From Stieleria varia (GTDB lineage: Bacteria > Planctomycetota > Planctomycetia > Pirellulales > Pirellulaceae), in assembly GCF_038443385.1 (NCBI RefSeq), contig NZ_CP151726.1, positions 62,001 through 126,000 of the forward strand: DNA of 64,000 bases, read 5' to 3'. Numbering within the stretch: the stretch's first letter is position 1; each line of letters begins with the position of its first letter. The notes below the pieces were generated by a model. That model was not told the DNA's origin, searched no databases, and saw only the letters and a list, made by a program, of their open reading frames with translations. Of the stretch, positions 55,116 through 64,000 are shown in pieces. The position numbers and the translations under genes were made by a program.

Positions 55116-55478
55116 ATGAATTTGCCCGCATTTCACGTCCACCTCTCCGCAGGCCGCCGCGCCTCGGACGAAATGTCGCTCAGTTTCGAAGAGGCGCAGC
55201 AGCGGCTCAGCGAGCTGGAGCGGCTGTACTTTGAACCCGACGGCTCGTTCGTCTGGGCAGGTGCCGGATTTCAGGTTTTCGGCATGCTGTACGACGCCGC
55301 CGGCAAATTGCAGTACGTCGAACTGCGGGGAAAATGCACGCTCGCCGCTTGGCGACGGCTGATCGAATGCTTCGTGACCATCAATGCGGCTGGTCAAAAA
55401 TCGACCATCGTCGTCATGGTTCTGCCAGAACGACAGTGGCAAGAATTGCAAACCTTTGAAAGTTTGTTCATCGCCTGA
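55116..55478 (+). CDS. Small hypothetical protein downstream of the ATP-grasp ligase
   Basis: 120 residues, starting 7 bases after the ATP-grasp stop, so very likely in the same operon. The text LSFEEAQQRLSELERLYFEP, then GAGFQVFGMLYDAAGKLQYV and ending WQELQTFESLFIA has normal protein character. No domain is recognised. No signal or membrane segment. Confidence 0.7.
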   Translation: MNLPAFHVHLSAGRRASDEMSLSFEEAQQRLSELERLYFEPDGSFVWAGAGFQVFGMLYDAAGKLQYVELRGKCTLAAWRRLIECFVTINAAGQKSTIVVMVLPERQWQELQTFESLFIA

Positions 55479-55761
55479 CGGATTGGGCTGTTGCAAAACA
55501 CAGCACTTTTCCCCCGCCTCAACATCGAAAAAAAAGAAAAAAGCGGCAATTCTCTCGGTTTTTCATGGAAGGAAATTCCGTTTCGTGCGTCTAGTGTAGT
55601 GATTGGCACACTGGTTGCTTCTGGGGTGTCTCGCCAAGAGAACATCGAAATCGATTCCTGTGAAACGAATTTCGACGTGAAACTTGGCGGCACTCACGGG
55701 CTCTCAGAGCCATACCCAACAGTTGTTTCGGCGACTCACTTTTCATGAGGAAGGAAAAACC
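55479..55761. other. Gap before the 68-residue protein
   Basis: About 280 bases, with an A-rich stretch (cgaaaaaaaagaaaaaagc) at 55528. No supported gene. Probably holds the promoter of the next gene. Confidence 0.4.
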
Positions 55762-55968
55762 ATGTTGACGATTGAACACATGACGGATGTTTTGGCTAAG
55801 CCCGCGATCGCTCATAATGAAACGCTGCCATCGGACGATGTCATCTCCCGACGGGTGGAGCGTATCCGTGCTCAGTGGAGCGAAGCCGAACGCGTTGCCC
55901 GCAAAGAAGAAGCCGAACGCCGCCTCGAAGCGCTGCTGGACACGTTGATGGCCGACCACGCCGCTTGA
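55762..55968 (+). CDS. Small acidic helical protein
   Basis: 68 residues from the ATG at 55762, preceded by a strong ribosome-binding site (gaggaagg). The sequence MLTIEHMTDVLAKPAIAHNE then RVERIRAQWSEAERVARKEE is predicted to be helical. I recognise no family. The strong ribosome site and helical composition favour a real gene. It is convergent with ruvX, ending 65 bases before that gene's stop. Confidence 0.65.
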   Translation: MLTIEHMTDVLAKPAIAHNETLPSDDVISRRVERIRAQWSEAERVARKEEAERRLEALLDTLMADHAA

Positions 55969-56032
55969 TCAAACGCGGGGTGGTTTCCGAGTTCGACACG
56001 ATGACTGAGTCGTCTTTGTCGGCGGTGACGAC

Positions 56033-56608
56033 TCAGTTGTCATCGTCACTCAGGGAATCACCCCCATCGGTTTGATCGTGGATCGATTGGCCTGGGATCG
56101 CGCCGTGGTAACGGCTGGACTCCAAAAATGACTCCAACAAGACCAATGCGGCCACGGCATCAAGTCGCTGTTTTTTGCGACCGCGGGTCAGTCCGCCGCC
56201 GGACAAGCGTTGTTTCGCTGCCGACGTGCTGAAGCGCTCGTCGAACAGCCGCACGGGGACACCCGTTTGCTCAAACAACCAGCGTGCAAATGTTCGGCAC
56301 TCACGGCTCTTCTGACTCTCGCCGCCATCACAGTGGATCGGCAACCCGACGACGAAACCAGAAACACGCTCTTCTTTGACCAGCGTTTTGAAGTACGCAG
56401 CGTCCTTGCTCGGCCCCGATGCCGGATACACTTCGTAGGGGCTCGCCAAGATCCTATCGGGATCACAGATCGCGATCCCGATCCGCACCGTTCCATAATC
56501 GACAGCGGCCAATCGCCCCGACTGTGGAAAATGGTCCGCGCTCGATTCGCCTGTGTTTGCTGACTGGTCGCTGATGTCTGTCATTCCGCCATCATAACCT
56601 TCACGCAT
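56033..56608 (-). CDS. ruvX: YqgF/RuvX family Holliday-junction resolvase-like nuclease
   Basis: 191 residues from the ATG at 56608 (56584 also possible). RNase H-like fold motifs are LAAVDYGTVRIGIAICD with the first catalytic Asp, GFVVGLPIHCDGGESQKS, DERFSTSAAKQRL, and LDAVAALVLLE with the last catalytic Asp. Implicated in 16S rRNA 5' end processing and, in some bacteria, Holliday-junction resolution. The N-terminal 30 residues and acidic C-terminal tail (TDGGDSLSDDDN) are extra to the E. coli form. Confidence 0.92.
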   Translation of the reverse strand: MREGYDGGMTDISDQSANTGESSADHFPQSGRLAAVDYGTVRIGIAICDPDRILASPYEVYPASGPSKDAAYFKTLVKEERVSGFVVGLPIHCDGGESQKSRECRTFARWLFEQTGVPVRLFDERFSTSAAKQRLSGGGLTRGRKKQRLDAVAALVLLESFLESSRYHGAIPGQSIHDQTDGGDSLSDDDN

Positions 56609-56663
56609 TCCCGGTCATGCCCCCCCACGCCTTCCACTGGCCGCATCCAAATGAAAGAATCGT

Positions 56664-56787
56664 GCTAGTAGTCTGGGACAACTTATCTATAGGGTAGTGG
56701 ATCTTGTTAAAGATCCTGTAGCGGTGGGATCATTGGCAAGATCCACTACGGCTAACCCAAACTTCTAGCTGTCCCAGACCATTAGTA
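56664..56787. repeat. Nested imperfect inverted repeat
   Basis: Outer arms gctagtagtctgggacaact and the complement of agctgtcccagaccattagt; inner perfect 13-bp arms gtagtggatcttg and caagatccactac. Confidence 0.75.
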
Positions 56788-56856
56788 TCAAAGCTCAGCT
56801 CGCGGTTTGGGCACTCTCCCGCTCCCGCCATCTCACCACAATGGACCCTGCTCGTT

Positions 56857-57765
56857 TTGCTGACCACTGAATCATTTCGTGTGAAATTCCCCAACGGCGA
56901 TCACAGCGTTGAGCTTGCCGGAATCGTGGATCGACCCCGTGAGCCGGCTCACCGCAACGGTCAAGCTCCGGTCGTTGTTTTCTCCCATTGCTTTACTTGC
57001 AATAAAGACCTCAAGGCAACGGTCCGCATCTCGCGTGCCTTGGCGAAGTCGGGGATCACCGTGCTACGTTTCGACATGACAGGATTGGGCGGCAGCGGCG
57101 GAGACTTTGCCGAGACCAATTTCACCACGAATTTGGCCGACTTGGCCGCCGCGATCCGTTTCGCCCATTCGGAGTTGGGGCCGGTCACCGGCCTGATCGG
57201 ACACAGCTTTGGCGGTTTGGCGTCGTTGGTCACGGCGGCAAAACACTTCGCCAAAGGAGAAACCCAGGCAGACGCCTCGGTGCACTTGGAACATCTCAAT
57301 GGCGTGATCACGTTGGCAGCCCCCAGTGACACCTCACACCTGGCAACACTGCTGGCCAGGATGAATCCAGAGATCGAATCCCTCGGCGCAGGCGACGTTA
57401 CCATCGGAGGCATCACATGGACCATCCACCGGCAAATGCTGGAAGACTTTCGCCAGCATGATGTCACCCGGTGGATTCCCAACATTCGTTGCCCCGTGAT
57501 GCTGATGCACTCACCGGTCGACGAAACGGTCGGCATCGATCACGCCCTGCGGATCATGAGTCTGATCAACAGTGCCGCTCCGAATACTTCGTCGTCGCAA
57601 ACAAGCAAACCGGACACCAATGCGGTCAGCTTGGTGGCTCTCGCCGACGCCGACCACTTGCTGGTGCGCAACACGGACGATCTGACGTACGTGTCCCAAA
57701 CCATGTCAGCGTTCTTGCACCGCTACGCGTCGCGAACACCGTCGCCCGACGTGGCAGATCGATAG
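56857..57765 (+). CDS. Alpha/beta hydrolase with acyltransferase/esterase fold
   Basis: 302 residues from a TTG at 56857. The nucleophile elbow GHSFGG (Ser in IGHSFGGLASLV), the early PVVVFSHCFTCNKDLKA, and DMTGLGGSGGDFAETNF mark the alpha/beta hydrolase fold. The late VDETVGIDHALRIM gives the acid and DADHLLVRNTDDL the catalytic His (LADADHLL). Substrate unknown. Resembles the OsmC-linked hydrolase family in layout, but no OsmC domain follows. Confidence 0.82.
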   Translation: MLTTESFRVKFPNGDHSVELAGIVDRPREPAHRNGQAPVVVFSHCFTCNKDLKATVRISRALAKSGITVLRFDMTGLGGSGGDFAETNFTTNLADLAAAIRFAHSELGPVTGLIGHSFGGLASLVTAAKHFAKGETQADASVHLEHLNGVITLAAPSDTSHLATLLARMNPEIESLGAGDVTIGGITWTIHRQMLEDFRQHDVTRWIPNIRCPVMLMHSPVDETVGIDHALRIMSLINSAAPNTSSSQTSKPDTNAVSLVALADADHLLVRNTDDLTYVSQTMSAFLHRYASRTPSPDVADR

Positions 57766-57822
57766 CATCGCCCAACAGCCACTCGAAAGTCGCTCGACGT
57801 TCCACGTCGATAGCGTGTGCCG

Positions 57823-60800
57823 TCATTCGGCCAACGAGAGAACAACGCTCCCGGATAGCAATTCGTCCTCCAGCCATAGCTGATCAATCACTTGGTCCAC
57901 CGTCGATGCGTTCGTGGCGACTTCCCCTGCAGGAGAGATAGCTCCGACCTCTGAGGGTCTTGCCAACGATGCATTAGGCATTGAAGCGTTCAGCATAGCA
58001 ACGACGATGGCTGCTGGGATCGGCTCCTGTTGGACTTCATGCAACGTCGTGCCGAAGCGAACGAGTGCTTGGTCAATCGCTGTACCCAATGCAATCACCT
58101 TTCGTAGTCCATTTTCGTCCAAATCAACGAACTCCGGTTCCACTTCCCCCAAGCGAATCGCTCTCAATTCGTTGATGACTTGCAAAGCATCGTTGGCGGT
58201 CACTCGACCATCACCGGTTTGGTCATAGTAGACGCCGGGCCACTGCGCCACGTTCATCGGGTCCAGCAGGTCTAGAGTCGTGGCATCCGAGTAAGCATGG
58301 TTCTTTAGCTCATTGATGATGTCCAACGCGTCGCCGGCGGTCACCATACCATTGTTGTTGACGTCGCCAGGGCGAATGATGTTCTGCCAAGGAGCGGCCA
58401 AGTCGAACAGCAAAGACTGCGTCTCGGTAACACCCGCTTGAACCGCACTGCGAAGGAACCGCCCACCCTCGATGGACGTCGGTCCCATCAGCCAAGCACT
58501 GCGATCGACGAACGTGATGGTGTCGTCGACGCCACCCAAGATCGTCAAGTCGCCGGTGGCCGGACGCACGTTGAGCCACGCCTCCGAATCCAGTGTGATC
58601 GAATGAGCGTGCTGTGTACCAAGATCAATGGTGTTAAAACCCGTGATCGTGACGTTTCCATTGTCAGTGAAATCAATGGTTCCGTCGCCACCCATGATCG
58701 TCAACAAATCATCGCCTCCGCCGCCATTGAGGCGCAATTCCTGCGAGACGGTGGCTGGTAGGATGCCGCCGGAGAAGTCGATGATGAACTGATCGGCATC
58801 CGAGGTGCCGAGGATATTCAGTAGCCCGACGCTTTGATTGGGTGCCTGAAAGAGTACTTTGCCGCTGCTCTGCAGCACCAGGTCCGGTCCGTCGATTCGG
58901 AGGATGGCATCTTCGTGCGGTAAGTCAACCTGCAGATTCTGGACCGAGCTGCCATCCAAGATCGTCGCCACATAGTCTTCGACTTCGCCGTCGATCGCCG
59001 AGCCTGTCGGCGTCAAGCCTCCACTGGAACTCAGTCGGAATCTTGCAAAGGTATTGCCTGCGACAGCTCCGGCCGGTACAGCAAACGACAGAGTGTTTTG
59101 CCCCAAGTTGACTGGGACGCTGACTGCGATTTGCTCACCCGCGTCGTCCCAGGATTGGTCTTGATCAAAGTCGATCCATGCATCCAGGAATCCAGACGCG
59201 GACGCAAACACCGAGAAACTGCTGGTGGTCGCCGCATCGCTGCGAGACACCATGTCGGCGATCATAATGACGCCGTCATCGTCTGCACCATCACCATCCG
59301 CTGCATCGTCCGCCAACCCGTTGGGTTCTGAGTCGATCTGGCCGCCCAGTGTCAGCGACCCCACGGCGTGACTTGCCCCATCGGGCAACATCACCGGGTA
59401 GCCCACCGGTGCATCGCCAAAGTCCAATTCGGTTTGAAGTTCAAACGCGCCGATATCGACACCAAAACCATCGTTGCGATAGAAGCCACCGCCTCGCTGA
59501 TCGGCTTGCAATACGGACAGCTCAATGTCATCGAGCCAGACCTGCAGGGCCAGCAACTCATTCTGCACGTAGAACGTCAATCGCAGCGATTCTCCCTCAT
59601 GTTGCTGGAGCGTCTTGGTCACATCAAAGCCACGCGAATTGGGGCCAAGTTGTTCCACCGGATCGCCCGGCTGGGTGGAAAAGACCTCGTCGAGCAGACG
59701 GCCGGTGGAGTCTTCCAGAAAGACACGAAATCCTTGCTGAGGATCAACAAACTGGTTCGCATTGTTGATGATGCGATCGGACCACGACAACGTTGCTTCG
59801 GCAATTCCAGCGGGAACCAAAATGTCTTGATAAAGCCTTCGCGTATTCGGCCCCGTGTCTCTTAGGACGACGTCGGACGACCCGGAGATCGGCGAGTAAG
59901 GATCATCTGCGGCGAGAGTGTCGACGGTCCCATCGTTGATTTCAGCAAAACCGAGTGATGCGTCGGACGTCTCGAATGTCCATCCGGTCAAATCTGCTGT
60001 TTCGAAATCACCGTTGACCAGGAGATTCGTTGTGCCCATCGCGCCAGCGTTGATGGCCAGACTGTCATTCATCAATGCGTGTGTGGGGGTCGGCCCTCCG
60101 TTGTTGCCAAGTGCCCCGACGCCGGGTGAGTCGGAGAACACATCGTTGGCGCCCCCACTCGCGTCACCCGTTCCCAACAGGTTGTGGTCACCCGAAAAGT
60201 CACCGAGCAGATTGTTGGCCGATCCACCTGCTGTGTTTCCGGAAACGATGGAGCCGTTGATGATCTGGCTGTCCGCCGAATCATAAACACCTCCTCCATC
60301 GGTACCCGCAAAATTCTCCGTGATCGTCGACTGACTGACTGTGACCGCACCCAAAGAAGCGATCCCACCACCACGGGTATCTGCGACGTTGGACGAGATG
60401 GTGCTGCCCAGGACGTGTAGCCCGGCACCGCTGGCGTTCCATATTCCACCGCCGTCACCGGAGGGAGCTGCTGCTACGTTTCCGTAAACGGTGCTGCGGA
60501 CCAGCGTCACGATACCGCCGTCGGCGTTGCCCACTCCACCACCGTCCAATGCGGCATTGGTGTGCACGTAGACTTCACGCAGAATCAGATTCTCCTCGTT
60601 GAGGATGGCGCCGCCGCGACCAAGCAGATCGTTGGAGGCAACATCGCCCCCGGTCAAAGTCACTCCGGCAATCGTCACGTTGATCAAGCCATTGGCATCT
60701 CCATCAGCAATGTGGAAATGTCGAAACCCGTCGCCGGTTTCAAATACACCATCGGAGCCAAATTGCGCATCGAGTATCAATCGATCGGCCCCGGGGCCTA

Positions 60801-61119
60801 ACAACTTGACCGGCGATGTGATCTGCATCCCCGTGCCGTTGAGTTCGATCGTGACGGAGTCTGAGTTGAACAGTGTCGTAGCGAATGTGATCGTGTCCGC
60901 CTCCCCATCTTGATTCGCCAGATCGATCGCTTCCCGCAGGCTGACCAAGCCGTCATCGGCGACGACATCCAGACTGGTCGTTACCTCAATCGCGGCCAAC
61001 AATCGGCGACTTTCCAACGTCTCCAGCATGTGTCGACGGTGACGAGTCGCACGAATTTGATTGCTCGGTTGACGTCGTTGACCAATGCGTGAATTTAGGA
61101 AACGAATGCTTGTTTTCAT
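57823..61119 (-). CDS. Giant surface protein: LEPR-type signal, CSLREA, GEVED and dockerin-like parts
   Basis: 1098 residues. The N-terminus MLETLESRRLLAA is the LEPR/LExLESRRLL targeting motif of planctomycete exported proteins. SLREAIDLANQDGEADTITF is the CSLREA start of a right-handed beta-helix, with parallel-beta text (GGAILNEENLILREV, GGGVGNADGGIVTLVRS). A GEVED-type domain follows (SAIDGEVEDYVATILDGS). Near the C-terminus are two dockerin-like repeats: GDVNNNGMVTAGDALDIINE and DQTGDGRVTANDALQVINE. It likely forms part of the cell surface or an extracellular scaffold. A DNA repeat of ggcgccttggccgcc type was not seen. Confidence 0.87.
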   Translation of the reverse strand: MKTSIRFLNSRIGQRRQPSNQIRATRHRRHMLETLESRRLLAAIEVTTSLDVVADDGLVSLREAIDLANQDGEADTITFATTLFNSDSVTIELNGTGMQITSPVKLLGPGADRLILDAQFGSDGVFETGDGFRHFHIADGDANGLINVTIAGVTLTGGDVASNDLLGRGGAILNEENLILREVYVHTNAALDGGGVGNADGGIVTLVRSTVYGNVAAAPSGDGGGIWNASGAGLHVLGSTISSNVADTRGGGIASLGAVTVSQSTITENFAGTDGGGVYDSADSQIINGSIVSGNTAGGSANNLLGDFSGDHNLLGTGDASGGANDVFSDSPGVGALGNNGGPTPTHALMNDSLAINAGAMGTTNLLVNGDFETADLTGWTFETSDASLGFAEINDGTVDTLAADDPYSPISGSSDVVLRDTGPNTRRLYQDILVPAGIAEATLSWSDRIINNANQFVDPQQGFRVFLEDSTGRLLDEVFSTQPGDPVEQLGPNSRGFDVTKTLQQHEGESLRLTFYVQNELLALQVWLDDIELSVLQADQRGGGFYRNDGFGVDIGAFELQTELDFGDAPVGYPVMLPDGASHAVGSLTLGGQIDSEPNGLADDAADGDGADDDGVIMIADMVSRSDAATTSSFSVFASASGFLDAWIDFDQDQSWDDAGEQIAVSVPVNLGQNTLSFAVPAGAVAGNTFARFRLSSSGGLTPTGSAIDGEVEDYVATILDGSSVQNLQVDLPHEDAILRIDGPDLVLQSSGKVLFQAPNQSVGLLNILGTSDADQFIIDFSGGILPATVSQELRLNGGGGDDLLTIMGGDGTIDFTDNGNVTITGFNTIDLGTQHAHSITLDSEAWLNVRPATGDLTILGGVDDTITFVDRSAWLMGPTSIEGGRFLRSAVQAGVTETQSLLFDLAAPWQNIIRPGDVNNNGMVTAGDALDIINELKNHAYSDATTLDLLDPMNVAQWPGVYYDQTGDGRVTANDALQVINELRAIRLGEVEPEFVDLDENGLRKVIALGTAIDQALVRFGTTLHEVQQEPIPAAIVVAMLNASMPNASLARPSEVGAISPAGEVATNASTVDQVIDQLWLEDELLSGSVVLSLAE

Positions 61120-61396
61120 GACACGATCAAGGACGGGCGAAACACGAGGAAGAGGGTGACAGAGGCCCCAGTAGATCGCCTGTCATTTGCCAGACGACGT
61201 TCTCTGTCGCGATGGAGAACATCCAAGGACACAGTTTCGATGTACAAGAATACTCTGCCGCAAACCATTCGCAGCCGCGGCTGCGAAAAATCGGTGAATT
61301 CATACCGGATTACGCAGCAACGTTCTGGACCCGGCGTGGTATTTGCTACGATGAGTTGCGACGTTTCACCTCAATACGCAATGGAGATTCCTGAAC
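61120..61396. other. Divergent region between the surface protein and transaldolase
   Basis: About 275 bases that should hold both promoters. No gene seen. Confidence 0.4.
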
Positions 61397-62377
61397 GTGT
61401 CCACCTCCGCTTCCACCGATACGACGCAACTCGATCAACTCAAGCAGTTCACCAAGGTGGTTGCCGACACCGGCGACTTTGAGTCGATGCGGCAATACGC
61501 ACCGCAAGATGCGACGACCAACCCCTCGCTCATCTTGGCTGCATCAGGACAAGAACAATACAGCTATCTGATCGATCAAGCGGTCAAGGAAGTCGGCAGC
61601 TCGACAGCCTCCGGTCAAAACCAGATTGACGCGACGATCAATCGGCTGTTGATCCTGTTCGGTAAAGAAATCCTCGACATCGTTCCCGGCCGAGTGTCCA
61701 CCGAAGTCGACGCGAGGCTGTCATTCGACACTCAAGGCACGATCGACTTGGCCAAACATTTGATCGGACTCTACGCCGCCGAAGGCATCGAGCGAGACCG
61801 CGTGCTGATCAAGATCGCATCGACCTGGGAAGGCATCAAGGCGGCCGAGTTGCTGCAACAGGAAGGCATCCGCTGCAACCTGACCTTGCTGTTCTCCTTG
61901 CCGCAAGCCATCGCGTGCGCAGAGGCCAAGGTGCAATTGATCTCTCCGTTCGTGGGTCGCATCTACGATTGGTACAAGAAATCAACGGGCACGGATTACA
62001 CCGGTGCGGATGACCCCGGCGTGCAGTCCGTCGGTCAGATTTACAACTACTACAAGAAATTCGGTTACGAGACCGAAGTCATGGGGGCCAGTTTCCGCAA
62101 CACGGGCCAAATCACTGAGTTGGCCGGTTGCGATCTGCTGACGATCAGTCCCGACCTGTTGTCGCAACTGCATTCGTCCAATGAAACGATCGAGCGAAAG
62201 CTGGATCCGGCGTCTGCCAAGCAGAGCGATCTGGAAAAGATCTCTCTGGATGAAAAGACATTCCGGTTCCAGCTCAACGAAGACGCCATGGCGACCGAAA
62301 AAACCGCCGAAGGCATCCGCAAGTTCTCCGCCGACATCCGCAAGCTCGAAAAAGCAATCGCCGAGAAACTGGGTTGA
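61397..62377 (+). CDS. tal: Transaldolase
   Basis: 326 residues from a GTG at 61397. Transfers a dihydroxyacetone unit in the pentose phosphate pathway. The Schiff-base lysine is Lys139 in [24 protein letters not shown] and [10 protein letters not shown] are further motifs, and [17 protein letters not shown] carries the usual text. Length fits the E. coli TalB type. Stand-alone gene. Confidence 0.95.
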   Translation: MSTSASTDTTQLDQLKQFTKVVADTGDFESMRQYAPQDATTNPSLILAASGQEQYSYLIDQAVKEVGSSTASGQNQIDATINRLLILFGKEILDIVPGRVSTEVDARLSFDTQGTIDLAKHLIGLYAAEGIERDRVLIKIASTWEGIKAAELLQQEGIRCNLTLLFSLPQAIACAEAKVQLISPFVGRIYDWYKKSTGTDYTGADDPGVQSVGQIYNYYKKFGYETEVMGASFRNTGQITELAGCDLLTISPDLLSQLHSSNETIERKLDPASAKQSDLEKISLDEKTFRFQLNEDAMATEKTAEGIRKFSADIRKLEKAIAEKLG

Positions 62378-62606
62378 TGCGATATCAATCGCATCCCTCA
62401 AACGCGTCGGTGCTCAGCCACCTCCACCAAGGAACGAGACTGCTGATTGAGTGCGTTACGTTCTTACTGTGAGCCGATGGCGCTAGCCACGGGCTTCGAA
62501 GCATTTCGTCTTCACCACGAGGCCCGCCACTAGTGCCTTGCGGCTCACTCAATCAGCGTTCTCCTGCGCCGTTGACACGCATCAGGCAACTCCATCGGCA
62601 GCTATC
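62378..62606. repeat. Intergenic repeat block
   Basis: 62520-62565 (ggcccgccactagtgccttg and on) closely repeats a block at 9610-9655. The rest has nothing recognised. Confidence 0.6.
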
Positions 62607-63374
62607 TCACTCCGCGCTAAGCTCTTTCACGCGAATGTTCTTCCATAGCACGGTGCCTTTATTGCCCTTGTGGATCTGTAAACCAAAGAATCCTTTGGCG
62701 TAGGTTCCGTCGTCGACCCAGTGCGCGACGGGGACTCCGTTGATCCAAGTCTTCACAACATTGCCTTTCGCAGAGATCGTCAACCGATTCCAACCTTCAC
62801 GATCAAGCGCCGCGCGAGCCTCAGCGTGTTCTTTCAGCCACAACGGGTAGAAATAACCGCCGCAACTCTGGCCATAGATTCCTCCCGACCAGAAACGATC
62901 CCCCGTGATGCCTTCCATCTCGGCTTGGGGGCCAAAGACGGTTTCGGAATTCTTTCCAGGCTTGGCTTGAGCGCGAAACATGACGCCGGAGTTCCCGTCG
63001 ACTTCCCATTTCATGTCACAGGTAAAGACAAAGTCAGTGAAGTCGGATTTGTCCGTGCACAGATAGGTGCTCGCTGAGCCTTTGACGCATTGTCCGACCA
63101 GCATTCCGTCTTGGACCTTGAATTCGCACTCACCACCCTTGGGGGTCCAGCCGGTCAAGTCCTTGCCGTTGAACAGACTGGTGAATCCGTCCGTCACATC
63201 AGGTTCCGAATCCGTGTTCAACAGCATCGCATCCGCTTTCGGAGCGTTCTGTTGCCCTTTGTATTTTTCGAACCAACTCTTCTGCGCCGGATCGATTTCG
63301 CCTGCCGTTGCGGTCAAGGATGCCAAGCAAACCAAGATCGCCAGGACGAACGATGTGATGGGTGAACGTGTCAT
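62607..63374 (-). CDS. Secreted DUF1080 (3-keto-disaccharide hydrolase-like) protein
   Basis: 255 residues with a signal peptide (FVLAILVCLASLTATAGE). DUF1080 domain: GFTSLFNGKDLTGWTPKGG, DGNSGVMFRAQAKPG, GGIYGQSCGGYFYP, GWNRLTISAKGNVVKTWING, GFFGLQIHKGNKGTVLWKNI. Single-domain, unlike the first DUF1080 protein with its charged tail. Adjacent to lepA, 27 bases away on the same strand. Substrate unknown. Confidence 0.88.
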   Translation of the reverse strand: MTRSPITSFVLAILVCLASLTATAGEIDPAQKSWFEKYKGQQNAPKADAMLLNTDSEPDVTDGFTSLFNGKDLTGWTPKGGECEFKVQDGMLVGQCVKGSASTYLCTDKSDFTDFVFTCDMKWEVDGNSGVMFRAQAKPGKNSETVFGPQAEMEGITGDRFWSGGIYGQSCGGYFYPLWLKEHAEARAALDREGWNRLTISAKGNVVKTWINGVPVAHWVDDGTYAKGFFGLQIHKGNKGTVLWKNIRVKELSAE

Positions 63375-63401
63375 GATGTGAGCTTCCTGATGGAGTGGGA
63401 A

Positions 63402-64000
63402 TCAATCGTTTTCGCTGTCGCTCAGGACGGCCATGAACGCTTTTTGGCTGATCTCGACATTGCCGATCGCCTTCATGCGTTTCTTGCCTTCCTTTTGCTT
63501 TTGCAACAGCTTGCGTTTCCGTGTGATGTCACCACCATAACACTTGGCGGTCACGTTTTTGCGCATGGCGGGGACGGTTTCTCGGGCAATCACTCGGCTG
63601 CCGATGGCGGCTTGCACGGCAACCTCGAACATGTGACGCTCGATCTCTTGCTTGAGCCGTTTGGCAACGGCGCGACCACGACGGTCAGCGTCGGCCCGGT
63701 TGCACACGACGCTCAACGCATCGACGCGTTTGCCATTGACCAAGATGTCGAGGCGGCACAAGTCGGCTGGTTCATAGCCTACCATCTCATAATCCAGCGT
63801 GCCGTATCCGCGGGTGCAACTCTTGATCTTGTCGTGCAAGTCATAGACGACTTCGGCCAACGGAATGTCGTACGTCAACATGGCACGCTGGGCGCCGAGG
63901 TATTCTTGGCTCTTTTGAATCCCGCGACGCTCTTGGCACAGTTTCATGACCGCGCCGATAAACTCACCGGGGACAATGACGTTGCATCGCACGATCGGTT
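63402..64000 (-). CDS. lepA: Elongation factor 4 (LepA), N-terminus beyond the window
   Basis: The C-terminal ~198 residues of LepA. The frame is open to the window end, so the gene continues outside. [22 protein letters not shown] is the domain V text, and the LepA-specific C-terminal domain is seen in [18 protein letters not shown] and [19 protein letters not shown]. The protein back-translocates stalled ribosomes in the cytoplasm. Identification by the LepA C-terminal domain is firm. Confidence 0.95.
   Translation of the reverse strand, partial: PIVRCNVIVPGEFIGAVMKLCQERRGIQKSQEYLGAQRAMLTYDIPLAEVVYDLHDKIKSCTRGYGTLDYEMVGYEPADLCRLDILVNGKRVDALSVVCNRADADRRGRAVAKRLKQEIERHMFEVAVQAAIGSRVIARETVPAMRKNVTAKCYGGDITRKRKLLQKQKEGKKRMKAIGNVEISQKAFMAVLSDSEND

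Overview
The window looks like a chromosomal segment of a marine planctomycete of the Rhodopirellula/Pirellulaceae type. The evidence is a combination of families characteristic of that group: an S1 sulfatase, two DUF1080 (3-keto-disaccharide hydrolase-like) proteins, a DUF1559 prepilin-like protein, a giant surface protein with an LExLESRRLL targeting motif and dockerin-like repeats, an HTTM membrane protein, DUF1573, a GH57 enzyme, a type III polyketide synthase, and many dispersed intergenic palindromes. No rRNA, tRNA or CRISPR array was seen. Base composition was judged by eye only.

Layout. Bases 1-2849 hold the 3' part of pheT and a DUF4272 gene. Bases 2850-7166 form an apparently AT-richer cassette on the minus strand (DUF1573 protein, small six-cysteine secreted protein, exported protein, HTTM membrane protein). 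It is bounded by two 255-bp direct copies of the 3' end of the DUF4272 gene, one in the intact gene and one a detached fragment. The HTTM gene carries an in-frame TGA with clear coding sequence beyond it. Bases 7430-10036 are repeat-rich around one exported hypothetical protein. Bases 10037-17332 carry a GH57 glucanotransferase/amylase, a cobalamin/iron-type binding protein, a DUF1080 protein and a sulfatase. Bases 18022-19563 hold an IS4/IS50-like insertion sequence with 18-bp inverted ends and a 12-bp duplication, inserted in the loop of a palindrome just downstream of gyrA (19631-22504).

Bases 22696-32445 contain a MOSC protein, a HEAT-like exported protein, a type III PKS, two glycosyltransferases, a TraB/GumN-like protein, an exported hypothetical protein and a TPR lipoprotein. 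Bases 32485-42294 read leftward as one tightly packed unit: pdxA, a polytopic membrane protein, three GspF-like proteins, three pseudopilin-like proteins, a DUF1559 protein and a polytopic membrane protein. Most junctions are ATGA overlaps, so it looks like a type II secretion/type IV pilus-like assembly operon without its ATPase.

Bases 43099-51605 hold a gingipain-like C25 peptidase, a 1365-residue FHA/coiled-coil membrane protein, a DksA-type zinc-finger protein and an HtrA-like protease. Bases 51627-55968 hold an MnmE-like GTPase lacking the usual C-terminal C-x-G-K, then a HEXXH peptidase / ATP-grasp ligase / small protein operon and a 68-residue protein. The rest holds ruvX, an alpha/beta hydrolase, the giant surface protein, transaldolase, a second DUF1080 protein and the 3' part of lepA.

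The best candidates for an undescribed system are the repeat-flanked HTTM cassette, the ATPase-less pseudopilin operon with three GspF paralogues, and the HEXXH/ATP-grasp operon.
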